DNA from: Bombyx mori
Taxonomy: Eukaryota > Arthropoda > Insecta > Lepidoptera > Bombycidae
Direction of reading: 5' to 3'
Assembly: GCF_030269925.1 (NCBI RefSeq)
Contig: NC_085119.1
Span: 10,887,001 to 10,951,000 of the forward strand
Length of the DNA: 64,000 nucleotides
Part shown: positions 13,262 to 25,232 of the stretch, one piece after another
How the letters are laid out: every line of letters begins with the position of its first letter
Numbering within the stretch: the stretch's first letter is position 1
The notes under the pieces: generated by a model
What the model saw: only the letters and a program-made list of their open reading frames with translations
What the model was told of the DNA's origin: nothing
Databases searched by the model: none
Translations under genes and position numbers: made by a program

Positions 13262-13942
13262 CATTTTTTTTTCCTACCTATGCTAATAGCCTTGAGAGGC
13301 TATTTCAAAGGCATATGCCTATCTTTGACGTGTAGGTGAGCTCACTGGGCTCAAACCGGTAGTATTGCTGATACTGGGTCTAGCAAGAGCAGTGCTTCGC
13401 AGAATCTACCACCCCATCGGAAACGCGACCCACTGAGAAGATCTGGCGAGAAACTCAGTGGGCTGTGTCTATGGGTTAATTCACCCGTCGAGCCCTTCGT
13501 CGCAAGCGATGAGTTCGACAAAGATGGTGACCGGTGCTTGTGGTACCTAAAAGCACCGTTAGTGGATCGGGAAGATCCGCAATGACGTGTTTAGGGCGAC
13601 GTCGACTGTTTTCCATTCGGTGCACAGATCAGGTAGGTATATAATTACCGGCGGCCACGACAAAAGGGTTTTTATGTCGTGCCGACTTCGAAGTGGCGCA
13701 ATGATGCCGACTGTAGATACTTACTGTCTGAGTCAAGCTCCAGGTCATCATGGAGATCACCGTTCTTTGGTAACCATGGTGCTCCGACGGCTATCCTGCA
13801 AAAACGGGATTGAATGACTTGAAGGGATTTCAAGTTGGTGCGGGTCGCGTGAGCGAACACTACGCTTGCATAGGTCATGACAGGGCGTATGCAAGTTTTT
13901 TAGAGTGTCACCTTATTACGAAGGGACAATTTACTTCGCTTA
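13262..13942 (-). pseudogene. 5'-truncated Jockey LINE copy (same family as the 38 kb element)
   Basis: Read on the minus strand it matches the last part of ORF2 (from about 42107 in the intact copy), the 3' UTR and a poly-A seen here as poly-T near 13265. It encodes TYASVVFAH and the DLHDDLELDS stretch, but small indels and substitutions break the reading frame. A typical dead-on-arrival insertion. Confidence 0.85.
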
Positions 13943-14349
13943 CCCACCCTGATAGCGTATACAGTTGACACTTTAACGTCATGACCTAATTAAGCATTCG
14001 TTTTACAGCAACATTATGAGATGCAGTAACCGTTTAGTAGCAGGTGTGTCGCCTATTAACCTAAGTCATGAATAAATAAAAAACGATTTCGTAACGTTCG
14101 AGAAACAATCAAATAGGTTAAGGGCAGAAACTATTTATAAATCGTATCACCGCATTGTAATCGCTCTCTAGGGCTGTGGTTGAATTGAATATAATGAACC
14201 CTGATCATTGGTGTTACACAAACGGTGCTTATTGTTCTTAAACAGGAGTTCACGGCCAATCGATGTAAAATAGTGACGAGAGCCCATAAACATTAAAACG
14301 CTTATATTGTCTCCCATCTTGAAACAGACCTAATTATATTACACAACGT

Positions 14350-14545
14350 CTCTCTGATCCTGTCTATTTCTGCCGTGAAGCAGTAATACGTTTCAGTTAG
14401 AAGGGTGGGACAGCTTTTGTACTGTAAAAACTGAGACCTTAGAACTCAGGTCTCAAAGTAGGTGGTGGTATTTACGTTGTTGATTTCTATGAGTCCTAAC
14501 AACCACACCGGCTGGACCGTAAGCTCGTCCGCCCGACAGCCAACA
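14350..14545 (+). repeat. Bm1 SINE fragment
   Basis: Starts at TGTCTATTTCTGCCGTGAAG and runs through TTTACGTTGTTGATTTCTAT to GTAAGCTCGTCCGCCC; diverged. Confidence 0.7.
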
Positions 14546-14574
14546 AAGGTTTAAAAAAACTAACTTAATATGGA

Positions 14575-14950
14575 TGCTCGATGCTGCGTCCTAGGCTGTT
14601 GACACCAGGAAGAACAACCCGGTCGGTGTTGCATTACATTCCGATCCACCAGGGTATCCCGGAACACGAGCATCACTGCTTGACAGGGCTGCTGTACCGC
14701 GGAGTCCAGCGTCGTTGCTCGTCGACAACCGTAGGTCGGGCATCATCGTGCTAGGTTTGACCGCGGGAAACCCCTTACTGCCCGGGTTCTGACCCCGAAA
14801 GGAGATCAGACGTTGAGTGAGTCGTTTGCTGGGTATGACCCTAAAAACGTGCTTGAGCTCGCGGTCTACTCCCAATATCCGCTGATGATCAAGACCTACA
14901 TACCCTTGCGGCGGAAACATCGCATGAGGTTCGGGCTCCTTTTTTATCCA
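14575..14950. repeat. GC-rich repeat-like block, unidentified
   Basis: Its composition matches LINE debris rather than the AT-rich surroundings. A minus-strand frame of 109 codons (14591-14920) has no recognisable domain. Probably a fragment of a retrotransposon. Confidence 0.35.
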
Positions 14951-15726
14951 TCCTTAGTTCATGTACCTATAGATTTTCAAGCTCAAGGGGTTCCATTTTG
15001 ATACTGCAACTATTGATACTGGTATCTTTTATTTTTAATTTTACGTAAAATTTATTTTTATTCTCCTAAATAACATTTACTAAATAATTAAAAATCAACC
15101 TTAAATTAAATAAAGCTATTGTCACTACTAAGTGATAAAATTGTACGTCCTCATATTTCACAAAAAGAAAAGAAAGCATTTACTACATCGATTGCTAATT
15201 AAAGAATTTCTTAACGTCAAATGATTGATACGCAAACTAAACAAAACCCAAATAGGCCTAAACAAACGCAAAAACAATAAATAAATCAAACGTTAGTTTC
15301 CAAAGTTACAGAACATATTTTCACAGTGAAAAAAGTCCGTTGCGAGTTATTACAGTCATCGATCATTCATTGCAGAACACAATGTGCCCACATACAAACA
15401 GGTACAAACATCAGACAAGTCTAGAACGAATCGACAGTAACCGTGTCAACGTAACGATACGTCGCCGCGACATTCGTAAAGAGGACAGCCAATGAATATG
15501 CATGCCTCTCTTTGTCATATGCCAACTGTTTTGAGCTATCTTTACTTATGCGGTACACATGAAGTTAACATCTAAAACCACACATTAATTATGGCGATTT
15601 TACCGAATCTCAGTTTTAAGTTAATCTGTATCTTGATTCGGCTCTATGGAAATGTGATTTACGGTAGTTTGAGTTTTTTTTATATGGCTTTGACAATCAG
15701 CAATGGTTCAGTCAAGCCTGGTTAAC

Positions 15727-15972
15727 TGGTGGTAGGACCTCTTATGAGTCTGCGCGGGTGGGTACCGCCACCCTGCCTATTTCTGCCGTGAAGCAGTAAT
15801 GCGTTTCGGTTTGAAGGGTGGGACAGCCGTTGTAACTATACTTGAGACCTTAGAACTTATATCTCAAGGTGGGTGACGCATTTACGTTGTAGATGTCTAT
15901 GGGCTCCAGTAACCACTTAACACCAGGTGGGCTGTGAGCTCGTCCACCCATATAAGTAATAAATAAATAAAA
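15727..15972 (+). repeat. Bm1 SINE 3' part
   Basis: Well-preserved body from TGGTGGTAGGACCTCTTATG to CCATATAAGTAATAAATAAA. It directly precedes the decayed coding segment at 15973. Confidence 0.85.
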
Positions 15973-16582
15973 ATCCGCTGCTGAAGAGCCTCCGAAAGCC
16001 TCGTTTAAAGGAGGACATCTAATAACGCTCGAGAAGTACCATGGAGGGGAGTTCATTCTAGATCCAGATGATTTGTGGCATATTACTGGAAAAATACCGC
16101 TAATAAACGCCACTACGTTCATATACAGTGTGTAGTATCTAAAATCACAGTTCTAGTTATGTTAGTATGGAAGAACTCTGATCCAGAGGCGGGCGGTGCG
16201 ATGGTAAGAACGAGATCATTTCAAGTAGTTCCTCAGGGTGCTATTAGGATAGAACATATGGTATAAAACACAGAGACAACCGAAGTCCCTCTTGTAGACC
16301 CAGAGGTTCCATCAGTGCTTGGATGTGGTTTGTCTTGTTATTGGAAGAAGCTTGGCTTTGGTACTAACGTCACTGAACGGAGATGACTACATAAAGCAGT
16401 CTGGGCTAGAGCCTTGCCATCCATAGATAATACACATAAACTAGTTATGGCCATCGATGATAACAAAAACGAATGCACTGAAGTCGTAGTACGGTCAAAA
16501 TAGATGAGTTGATGTTATCAGATTGTGCGGCCATACTTTACCATCCGCTACCACATTAAATAATTGTAATTAAAAAAAAAAA
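15973..16582 (+). pseudogene. Decayed coding segment ending in an A-run, unidentified
   Basis: The first frame (15973-16131) is open and protein-like, containing FKGGHLITLEKYHGGEFIL then DPDDLWHITGKIPLI. Later pieces in another frame give HKAVWARALPSIDNTHKL and AIDDNKNECTEVV. The region ends at an A-run (about 16570-16582), as a processed pseudogene or retroelement end would. I do not recognise the parent protein. Confidence 0.4.
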
Positions 16583-16698
16583 ACTTCCGAATATGAAACT
16601 GCAATTAAAACCACATTGAATCGAATTCATTGTTCGTTTATTAACTCTAATCAGTTGTTACAAATTGAAAAGAGGACCTGCGGTGATCTTTGATGTTT

Positions 16699-16821
16699 TT
16701 TTTTTTCCTACCTATGCTGATAGCCTTGAGAGGCTATTTCAGATTATCCGTGAAGGTGAGCTCACGGGGCTCAAACCGGAGTGTTACTATCACTAGCCCT
16801 AGCAAGAGCTTCGCAGATGAT
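16699..16821 (-). repeat. Short Jockey LINE 3' UTR insertion
   Basis: Reverse of the family 3' UTR with a poly-T start. The word TGATGTTT occurs at 16691-16698 and 16818-16825 as a possible 8 bp target duplication, though its T's overlap the tail. Confidence 0.7.
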
Positions 16822-17636
16822 GTTTGTATTTGAGAATTATATGAACAGTTATCAAAGTCGCATTTAGAGATAAGATTATCTAAGCGGAATTTAATATAAA
16901 ACTCTGTTTCTGCTACGTAACATATCCATATTGTTTGAATATCAATAACATACTGCTTTTGTTATAACCATTTTGGTACATAATGCTTGGTTTGGCGTAT
17001 ACTAATTTCATATAATTTCGAAGATTTGTTTGTTGCTAGTGACCGATCACTAGGCAGGTTTCGTGGTGGTTTACCTTACCCATAAAGCTCACACCTTGAG
17101 ACATGAGGTCACAGTCTCAATAGTGACACGTATTGGCTAGCGCACGCACGTGTTTATAAATATTTACTTAGACATTCTCAGTCACTACTCGTAAGTTACA
17201 AAAGTACGTCCCAAAAATTTTATACTTGACAATTTTATTTTGTCATAAAAAAAAACAAGATTTCCTTTCAAACCACGAGCTCTTTTTATAACATGTCATG
17301 AGAACGTGAGAAACGGACGTTGAACTCTTAAATTTTCTTAAATACTTCCATATTTGATTCGTTGTTCGCAATTTGATTTACGTCGTGATTTTATTCTATT
17401 CTATTTTGGTCAGTAATATTTTATATCATATAAGCCATGTAACATCTTAGACGCATCAATAGAAGAAAGATTTTACGGCTCGTTTATCGCTCGACAGCAT
17501 AACAGGTCAGCAAACAGATCTGATAATTCTTGAATAATAAACTTAAATTAAGCCTGCCTATGACTTTTGAAAAAATTAAAAAAGCTACCTTCATTTCAAA
17601 CATAAAGTAACGAAAAAATTAATACTTTATATAATA

Positions 17637-17920
17637 CTAGCTGACCCGGCAGACTTTGTAGTGCCTCAATCGACAAATAAAAGACCCAAGCTTTTGTATA
17701 AAATAAACTTAAAACAAACAAAAGGAAAGAATAGAAAATTGTTATTTCTATTTAATTCCGAGCATTTTCATATTTATTCACATTTTAAACCTTCTCTGGA
17801 CTTCCACAAACAATCCAAGCCCAAATTTAGCCAAATCGGTCCAGCCGTTCTCGAGTTTTAGCGAGATTAACGAACAGCAATTCGTTTTTACATACTTATA
17901 TAATATTTAGATATAATATT
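17637..17920 (-). mobile_element. Helitron-like element, family H3, copy 1
   Basis: CTAGCTGACCCGGCAGACTT at the left is the reverse of a CTAG|T 3' end. Shares AAATCGGTCCAGCCGTTCTC with copy 2. The right limit is approximate. Confidence 0.6.
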
Positions 17921-18259
17921 TGACGCACCTGCTCAATTATATTTGATACAAAACTTTTAACGAAAATTAGGTTTTATTACATAAAGCTTATTAATACTTA
18001 TTACAAAAAAAACTAACATCTTTTTGTCGTTTGTTTTCATCAGCAGGCGATCAGTTATGGTTGAGAGTCGCGGCTTACCAACTGTTTTGTACTATTTCAG
18101 TTTCCGCTTCTCACGATCTTCGATATGGTATGCGGTACCTACAAAAATGCAAACCACTTAGGTCTTCACCATATAATCGATGTAAATTGTTCTATTCGTT
18201 TACTTTGGTGTTTGTTTTGGTCATGTCAGTTTTAAAACAGAACAGTTTTATAATACCTA

Positions 18260-18472
18260 CTAGCGACCCGCCCTCGCTTCGCTTCGGAAACTGTAATTTA
18301 TTATTGATTTCTCTAGTATTTAATGGATGTTATAATACATATAAACCTTCCTCTTTAATCACTCTATCTATTTAAAAAAAAACGCATCAAAATTCGTTGC
18401 GTAGTTTTAAAGATTTAAGCATACATAGGAATAGGGACAGAGAAAGCGACTTTGTTTCATATTATGTAGTGA
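18260..18472 (-). mobile_element. Helitron-like element, family H2
   Basis: On the minus strand it begins A|TCACTACATAATATGAAAC and ends GCGAGGGCGGGTCGCTAG|T. 213 bp, non-coding. The same 3' end recurs at 22394-22397, which shows that it is a family terminus. Confidence 0.7.
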
Positions 18473-19149
18473 TAACTTGATCATACTAACTACTCATTAA
18501 CTATTCAAAAAACCGAACCCTTTTAATTTAGACAGCTGCCATGCCATAATATTCGTTCATAATTTTCTGCAAGAAACAAATTTATACGACGACAAATTAC
18601 ATAATTAGACTGGTATTCAAAATCATTCCCAATGACATTCAGAAGAAATCCATTTGGTATGGATGTTAATGGCATTGTTTTTAGCATTCATTTCAAACAT
18701 TATCTTAATTTGAAAGTAATAGACAGTTAATACGAGCCATTTACTCTCTAGAAACATGCCTTATTAAAGCACAGTTACGTATAGGCGCAAAATGATAATA
18801 TCTCTGCTTCTTAATAAAAACGAAGGATTACATATATTATTTATATTTAGATTTAAAAAATATGTTACCTCATTATTGTATTTTTAAAGTATGAGACAAT
18901 GTTACATCAAAAGACATATTACAAGCGTGAAATAATACAAGCTTACAGTTACAATATTATTAACGTGTTCTGACGTGCGTTGAATATACTTGTACTATCC
19001 GAGACAATGAATGCACACGACGTCGAGTGCACGGCTGCAATCACACACGCAGCCGAAGTATGCGATGCGTCCAACGGTTACATTGTTGGTTTCAAAATAA
19101 AAATTTTTTTTAAACTTAGATCATTTTAATGTTTCCGAATTTCCAAATT

Positions 19150-20010
19150 CACATCATGCTTCATATACAGGGTGTTTGCCGAAGTTTTCCGAAACCGTGA
19201 CGGTAATAATAAACTTCTAGATAAAGTATTTTTTTATTGCACTTGTGTGGTTACCGCATGGAAGACAGCAATGCCAAGGGCACAGCAAAGCCGCCGTCTA
19301 TCTATGAAAATAACATCAACACTAACACATCAACGGGAATCAAAGGGAATCAGCAATGTAAGTTTACAAAAGTTGGAGGTCCCTCAATTTACCTCATGGG
19401 AACCGGGCAAACAGACGCGCTCGTATGAAAACGTTGACCCCGTGTCTCAAACGGTCCATGTGTTACGTTGCTTTAATATTTTCTGCTCTAGAGAGCTTAC
19501 TAGCTCACAGCATACTAGATAAAGAGCGGTTCCCTATAACATATAATATTTTAACATATTATTACTGTTGTAAAAAACCTAGTTTAAGTAAATAGGATTA
19601 AGTGTACATGTACTAGGTTTAAGGTAGAATAAGGAAATGTAAATAATTATAGAAATAAAGAGTCCCAACAGCCCTACTCCCCCTCCCCTCCCCGCTAATA
19701 AAATAGCTAGGAATGCAAAGTATGAACGGAATGAATGAAAGTACGAGAGGAATAAATGCGAGAACTGGTATGATAAAGAGGCTCGGAATGAATGCGTGAC
19801 CTAGTTTTTAAGCCCCTTATGGGCAGGAGTATAAACTATAATGAAAATTAAAACAAAACAAAAAATGTAAATATGAATCTCTGGCTTTGTTGTTTGCAAG
19901 AGGTACGATAAAAAAAAAAAAAAAAAAAAAAGAGCGGTTCCCAAAGCCCTTTCATATAACAACCAAAATGCTACCACTGACCTTAGCTGCCCTGCTCAGC
20001 GTGGCTTAAG
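19150..20010. repeat. Older dispersed repeat interrupted by the retro-insert
   Basis: Starts with ATACAGGGTGTTT, a common end in insect repeats. Includes AATGCCAAGGGCACAGCAAA, a near-copy of which recurs at 53511-53530, so this is a dispersed family. Short reading frames here show no known domain. Confidence 0.4.
19535..19928 (+). mobile_element. Retro-inserted sequence with A22 tail and 12-14 bp target duplication
   Basis: The direct repeat AAAGAGCGGTTCCC occurs at 19521-19534 and 19929-19942 and encloses 394 bp ending in an A-run (about 19909-19930). The body has no protein domain I recognise and carries AATAAA-like words. It is either a LINE 3' end or a processed transcript. Its target appears to be an older repeat spanning both flanks. 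Confidence 0.75.
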
Positions 20011-20189
20011 GGATAATACGCGTGGTGTACTCGTATTGATCAATACGACTGTGCCAATGTTGAAATCCTGCTAACAAATAACAATTTTTACAATGAAATA
20101 CGTACTTAACTCATGTTCACAGATGGCTACCACGATAGAATAACATTGAGAAATAGAAATTATTCACAAATAAATACAATTGTGGTATA

Positions 20190-20300
20190 GACCAGAAGTC
20201 TCAAGGTGGGGGCAGTATCCACGTGTTGGTGCTAATGGTCCCTGGTAATCAATTAATATCAGGCTGGCCGTGAGCTCGCTCATCTATCTAAGCAATAAAT
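20190..20300 (+). repeat. Bm1 SINE 3' fragment
   Basis: AGTCTCAAGGTGGG onward to ATCTAAGCAATAAAT. A small minus-strand Bm1 end lies beside it at 20366-20418. Confidence 0.6.
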
Positions 20301-20467
20301 GAAGCATTCGTAGTCTCAATTGCATGTAGAAATACATAGGGCAGTGGTACCTATTTTTTTGTTTTCATTTATTTATTGCTTATGCCAGTGGATGAGCTCA
20401 CGGCCCACCATTAACAAATTATATCATAACAACATGAATCCCGTTATTCACTTTAAGACATGAGGTA

Positions 20468-20644
20468 TGTGTGCCTAGTGCGAGTTTTTTAACGTTCTCG
20501 ATGACGTAAAAGTTAACTCAAATTTGTATGGAGTTGGAACATTTTCTTATGTTTGCCACTAGGGGCGCTGTTCCAACGTGCATACGAATTTGAGTTGACT
20601 TTTACGTTATCTAGAACGTTAAAAAAACTCGCACTAAGCACACA
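20468..20644. mobile_element. 177 bp MITE with ~60 bp inverted repeats
   Basis: The left arm (20468-20530, TGTGTGCCTAGTGCGAG...) is the near-perfect reverse complement of the right arm (20578-20644, ...CTCGCACTAAGCACA). About 50 bases lie between. No protein; the transposase family is unknown. Confidence 0.75.
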
Positions 20645-21416
20645 GAAGCTCTTTTGTAGTATTTAACTAATTTTAAATTAAGCAATAACTAACTACACCC
20701 TGTATTTTTTTGAACTTTTGAAATTCGATCATTAAAGCATTAATGCTAAATACTTATTTAAGCTATGCACAAATTACAGTCGTGTTTAATTTAACAAATT
20801 TTAATTTTGCAGTGTTGAACAAACAATGTCACTACCGCCATTATTGGAATAATATATTTTGAGGTTTTAACAACCACTTCTGTTTGACATTTGTTTACCT
20901 ACTCACGTTTAACGAAATTAATAAAAAAAGTTTTAAAGGATTAAGGCTATGTGTGAGAATTAATATATCATCTGTCATCTGTCACACTAAAAAGAAAATG
21001 ATGTATCTCAAATTTGAACCAAACCACAGATTAACTTTAGATTGTTCCAGAGCTTCAGAGAAAATTGTCAGATCATGCTAACGATACTAAAAGAAAAAGT
21101 AAGTACGTAACTAGGCTGACGTTCCCAATTTCCGATTCGAGCATGCACGATGTCTTCACGAGGCCCTTCGTATCTCACAGTCAAGAAACAAGTTCCGCTG
21201 GTGGCAATTTCGTAATTCGCCTCCACGAGGTCTGTGTCTTGGTCAGGGCCGAACGCTAAGGGACCGTCTACACTCAACAACACTTATTCTGTTACTCTGT
21301 AGGTGCCGTGCTTATAATGCTTTCCTCAATAATGGTAATGAATTGTGTATTTTTGCGACGAAATAGCTGTGCTTTTAACGAAAAACGTGCATGGTATATG
21401 GCACAATCAAAACTTT

Positions 21417-21510
21417 GACTCAAGGTGGGCATTACGGTTTCTATGAGCGTCGATAGGCACTTAAAACTAGACGAGCCGTGACTTCGTCTACCTATACAGT
21501 GCAATAAAAT
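21417..21510 (+). repeat. Diverged Bm1 3' fragment
   Basis: GACTCAAGGTGGGCATTACG to GTGCAATAAAATAAA; abuts the foldback element. Confidence 0.5.
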
Positions 21511-21808
21511 AAATAATAGTTTAAAAAAACTAAAAAACACGCTTTATATAAAATTCAACTAAAAAATAGAATATATTTTATTGTAAAAAAAAGCGTGGGG
21601 TGCATGGTGTTATTAGTTATAAATATTTTTTTGACAGACATGAGTAGAAGAATTATTATTTCAATAATATCTTAAAAAGCACCCCACGCTTTTTTTTACA
21701 ATAAAATATATTTTACACTACTTTCAATTTAAATTTATTAAAATTTATTTTCTATTTTTTAGTTGAATTTATATAAAGCGGGTTTTTTAGTTTTTTTAAA
21801 CTATTATG
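21511..21808. mobile_element. Long foldback (inverted-repeat) element
   Basis: The left arm (about 21511-21604) and right arm (about 21677-21808) are reverse complements, including AAAAAAGCGTGGGGTGC against GCACCCCACGCTTTTTT. The outer parts also pair (TAGTTTAAAAAAACTAAAAA against its complement at 21780-21806). The right arm has a ~35 base insertion. The loop is about 70 bases. Confidence 0.75.
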
Positions 21809-22190
21809 TATTTATTTTTCATTTTTAGTTAAATTTTCTATAAAAGCGTATTTTTAAAACTATCAAGTAATTTAACATCAATTCCTGCCTTATCGACTAT
21901 AGATAAAAATTATATAAATTGGCAAAAATCTTATTTTGCAAATTTAATAATGGAATCATCTTATCAAATTAGTGTATTGTCATCGGTCCTGGATAAATCT
22001 ACAAAGTTTGAATGAAATCTGGCCGTTTAAAATGGGTCAAAATCGCGTCTAAAGGAGTCAGTTACAAATATACATACATACCAGTAAAGCTAATATAAAG
22101 CGTGTAAAAAGGTAAAAAAAGAGTTTCCGTTGGCATGGTTAAATATATTATTGTTTTAATATAAGTATGTTAAGACACAATATAGCTATT

Positions 22191-22397
22191 TCTATACTAA
22201 TATTATAAAGAGGAAAGATTTGTTTGTTTGTTTGTTTCGAATAGGCTCCGAAACTACTGGACCGATTTGAAAAATTCTTTTTCCATTAGAAGCCGACACT
22301 GTCCCTGATGAACATAGGCTACTTTTTTTAATTTTTCTTTTTTTTTGTTTCATGTGTGTTTTAATGTTTCCGAAGCGAAGCGAGGGCGGGTCGCTAG
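22191..22397 (+). mobile_element. Helitron-like element with H2-type 3' end
   Basis: Begins TCTATACTAATATTATAAAG, includes a TTTG microsatellite (22219-22238) and ends GAAGCGAAGCGAGGGCGGGT then CGCTAG|T. An AGCGA...TCGCT stem sits at the end. The base before TC is T rather than A. Confidence 0.65.
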
Positions 22398-22908
22398 TAA
22401 ATAAATAAAAGTAACAACAGATTACATTAATGTACAAATAGATTTAGTTATTTTAACGACTAGTTTCCGCTGCTGATGAGTGTATTAAGTCCCTATGGCG
22501 ACGGGGTAGGCTGGAGGGGTCGTGGTTTGAAGGGGGCGGGGTAGTATGGCACTAAGCGGAACGCCAGATCGTGCTGCACCGCCGAGCGCGACCGCTAAAC
22601 CAGCTTGGCACTTGAATTGCAACATCGTTGCTTAGTTGAGTTAGGTGATGTACGTATAGTGTTGCTCGTCTCAGTATAACACACAGTACAAGTACAATAA
22701 ACAAGCTTACAGCGTATAAAGTATTTATATTGTAAAGAGATTTTTTTAGATTCACAATATACGGTACTGTACGAAACTGATATGGCAATATATTATTTTT
22801 CTTCGGCTTACGCGAATCGTAGATACGTATAATTAAAACCACTTTGACAGTTTAATTTCGCGTTATTTATTGCCATTATATTATTTCGTACATGAATTCA
22901 CATTTTAG

Positions 22909-23148
22909 TGGTGATAGAACCTCTTGTGAGTCCGCACGGGTAGGTACCACCACCCTGCCTATTTCTGCCGTGAAGCAGTAATGCATTTCGGTTTGAAGGG
23001 TGGGGCAGCCGTTGTAACTATACTTGAGACCTTAGACCTTATATTTCAAGGTGAGTGGCGCATTTACGTTGTAGATGTCTATGGGCTTCAGTAACCACTT
23101 CACACCAGGTGGGCTGTGAGCTCGTCCACCCATCTAAGGCAATAAAAC
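22909..23148 (+). repeat. Bm1 SINE 3' part
   Basis: Good match from TGGTGATAGAACCTCTTGTG to CATCTAAGGCAATAAAA. Confidence 0.85.
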
Positions 23149-23496
23149 AAAAAGAACACAAAAACTGTATAGTATTCGAAACGTTTTAATCAAGACAGGG
23201 CAATATTATAAACTGGTAATTAATTTAGCATTATTCTTAGAAAAATATACATACAAATATATACAGTTACTAATGATTCGAGAGCTACAAGCAAACCAGC
23301 ACAAGTAGGCCTCGCAGCGAAGCTGTAACCGGTCGCGTAAGTATCGTAATGTTACAGCACTGATGTAAGCGAAGAAAGCAGTTGCTGGCAATTTTCTCGG
23401 GTTTTTTTTAAAAATAGCTTCATGTAATCTTAGATTCTATTAATTACACTAATAATGTTAATATAGGTAGCTTAATAATTTGCATATTTATATTTA

Positions 23497-23830
23497 CTAG
23501 AGGTCCCGCAGTAGTCGAAATTCGACTATAATTAATTGGTATTGTAAGTTTGTAAACTATTATGATTGTATTTTATACTTCTAAAATCACAAATTTCGCC
23601 AAGACTACACTATAAAAAAGATTAACAAAGACAAACAATATTTAATCTAATCTCAATTTGACAAGACGTCATTGATTTAATGTATCTTTTATACATTATT
23701 TAAAAAAATTATTAGCATTGTGTACTTCTTCTCTATATTCTCCATAAGTGTGGAAAATTTCATACTCCTCCGTCTGCGCAATTTTCGTAAAAAGGGATAC
23801 AAAGTTTTTACTTCACGTATAATAAACTGA
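23497..23830 (-). mobile_element. Helitron-like element, family H1, copy A
   Basis: On the minus strand it ends with the hairpin AGTCGAATTTCGACT, then about 12 bases, then CTAG followed by T. That is the Helitron 3' end plan. Shares the internal word TTTGTATCCCTTTTTACGAA with copies B, C and D. No protein is encoded, so it is non-autonomous. The 5' end is decayed. Confidence 0.7.
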
Positions 23831-24683
23831 AACAGTGCCTACCCTACTCTTTCAGCCAAAACTCAAGGTCATTTCGTTGTAGAAATAGGCAGATCATTGT
23901 AACAAAAACAAAAATATCTAAATGAAATATTAAGGTAAAGCCTTAATATACTATTCCTGATTTTCTTTCGTTTATCTTTGCGCCTAGATGGATTGTATTT
24001 AATAGCTGTATTTAATAATAAACTGTACGTACTATATAATTTATAATCGATGGCTTAATTCTAAATTCGTAATTTATGTTAGCTGCGCCCGGTCTGGTCT
24101 TCAAAGCTAATTACTTCGTCATCGTTTATTATTCCTAGGATTATAAGAACACTTATGTTATATGTTATATGCCAAGTTGATCAATCGTCTGATGAACTAA
24201 ACTACGTAATTTTCTAGATTCTTGTTATAAAAATGCCCAGTTTCTTTCATAAAAGAGATGTACCCTTTAAAATCAACTGTCGAAGTTATTTCACAACAGT
24301 AATACCAAACGAATATTTTATAAAAATGAAACTTGAATGGCCTTTGATCTTTACAATATATGTTTATTTAATTAAGATTGAATATGTTAGCATCGAATTG
24401 CACGTATTAAAAATTCAAGCTTAAGGGGATATAAAAATATTCATCGATCAGAGAAACAGAAAAATTTATATGCAATTTTAAAAGCTTATTTCAAAAAAGC
24501 TATTATTAATCTGTTGAACTTTTTACCCGTTCAAGGTACAGTTAGAGATGTGGATAATAAAGTTTACATACTGCTGTAGATAAATAATTTAATCTACAGT
24601 AGTGTCAATGTAAATAAAATAATACAGAAAATAATTTAAAAATAGAGATTTTAGTTTTTTATAAATAAATTGTATATTTTTTT

Positions 24684-24924
24684 ACTTTTTTATTGCTTAG
24701 ATGGGAGGACGAGCTCACAGCCCCCCTGGTGTTAAGTGGTTACTGAAGCCCATAGAAATCTACAACGTAAATGCGCCACCCACCTTGAGATATAAGTTCT
24801 AATATCTCAGTATAGTTACAACGGCGGTCCCACCCTTTAAACCGAAACGCATTACTGCTTCACGGCAGAAATAGGCAGGGTGGTGGTACCTACCCGCGTG
24901 GACTCACAAGAGGTCCTACCATCA
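24684..24924 (-). repeat. Bm1 SINE 3' part
   Basis: Minus-strand body from the T-run and TTGCTTAGATGGGAGGACGA to GAGGTCCTACCATCAG. Confidence 0.85.
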
Positions 24925-25232
24925 GCTTATAGCTTGAGATAAAAATAAAGGAAGTAATATTTAGTGCTGAAAAGTGCTGCTGGTCTTAACATTAAAAATG
25001 TTGATATTCTTTATTTAAGTATCTTATAAGACTAAGTTTTTCTTAATGTACACCTACTTTATAGGTGGAGAAACTGTACAAAATATTTTGATTCGTCTTT
25101 CATTTATTTGCTTAAAGTTAAGAGTTTAATTGAATACACGAAAATGTCAGTCCAGACTTTGACCAGTCTTAATTCACAAACGATTTTATTTCGTTTGAAA
25201 ATTTATTTTCAAACTGTAACTCAATCTAGAAA

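Larger units (their letters stand above)
13943..19149. other. AT-rich non-coding DNA between listed repeats
   Basis: Outside the repeats listed at 14350-14950, 15727-16821, 17637-17920 and 18260-18472, nothing is recognised (notably 14951-15726, 16822-17636 and 18473-19149). A degenerate SINE-like patch may lie at 17060-17125. Confidence 0.5.
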
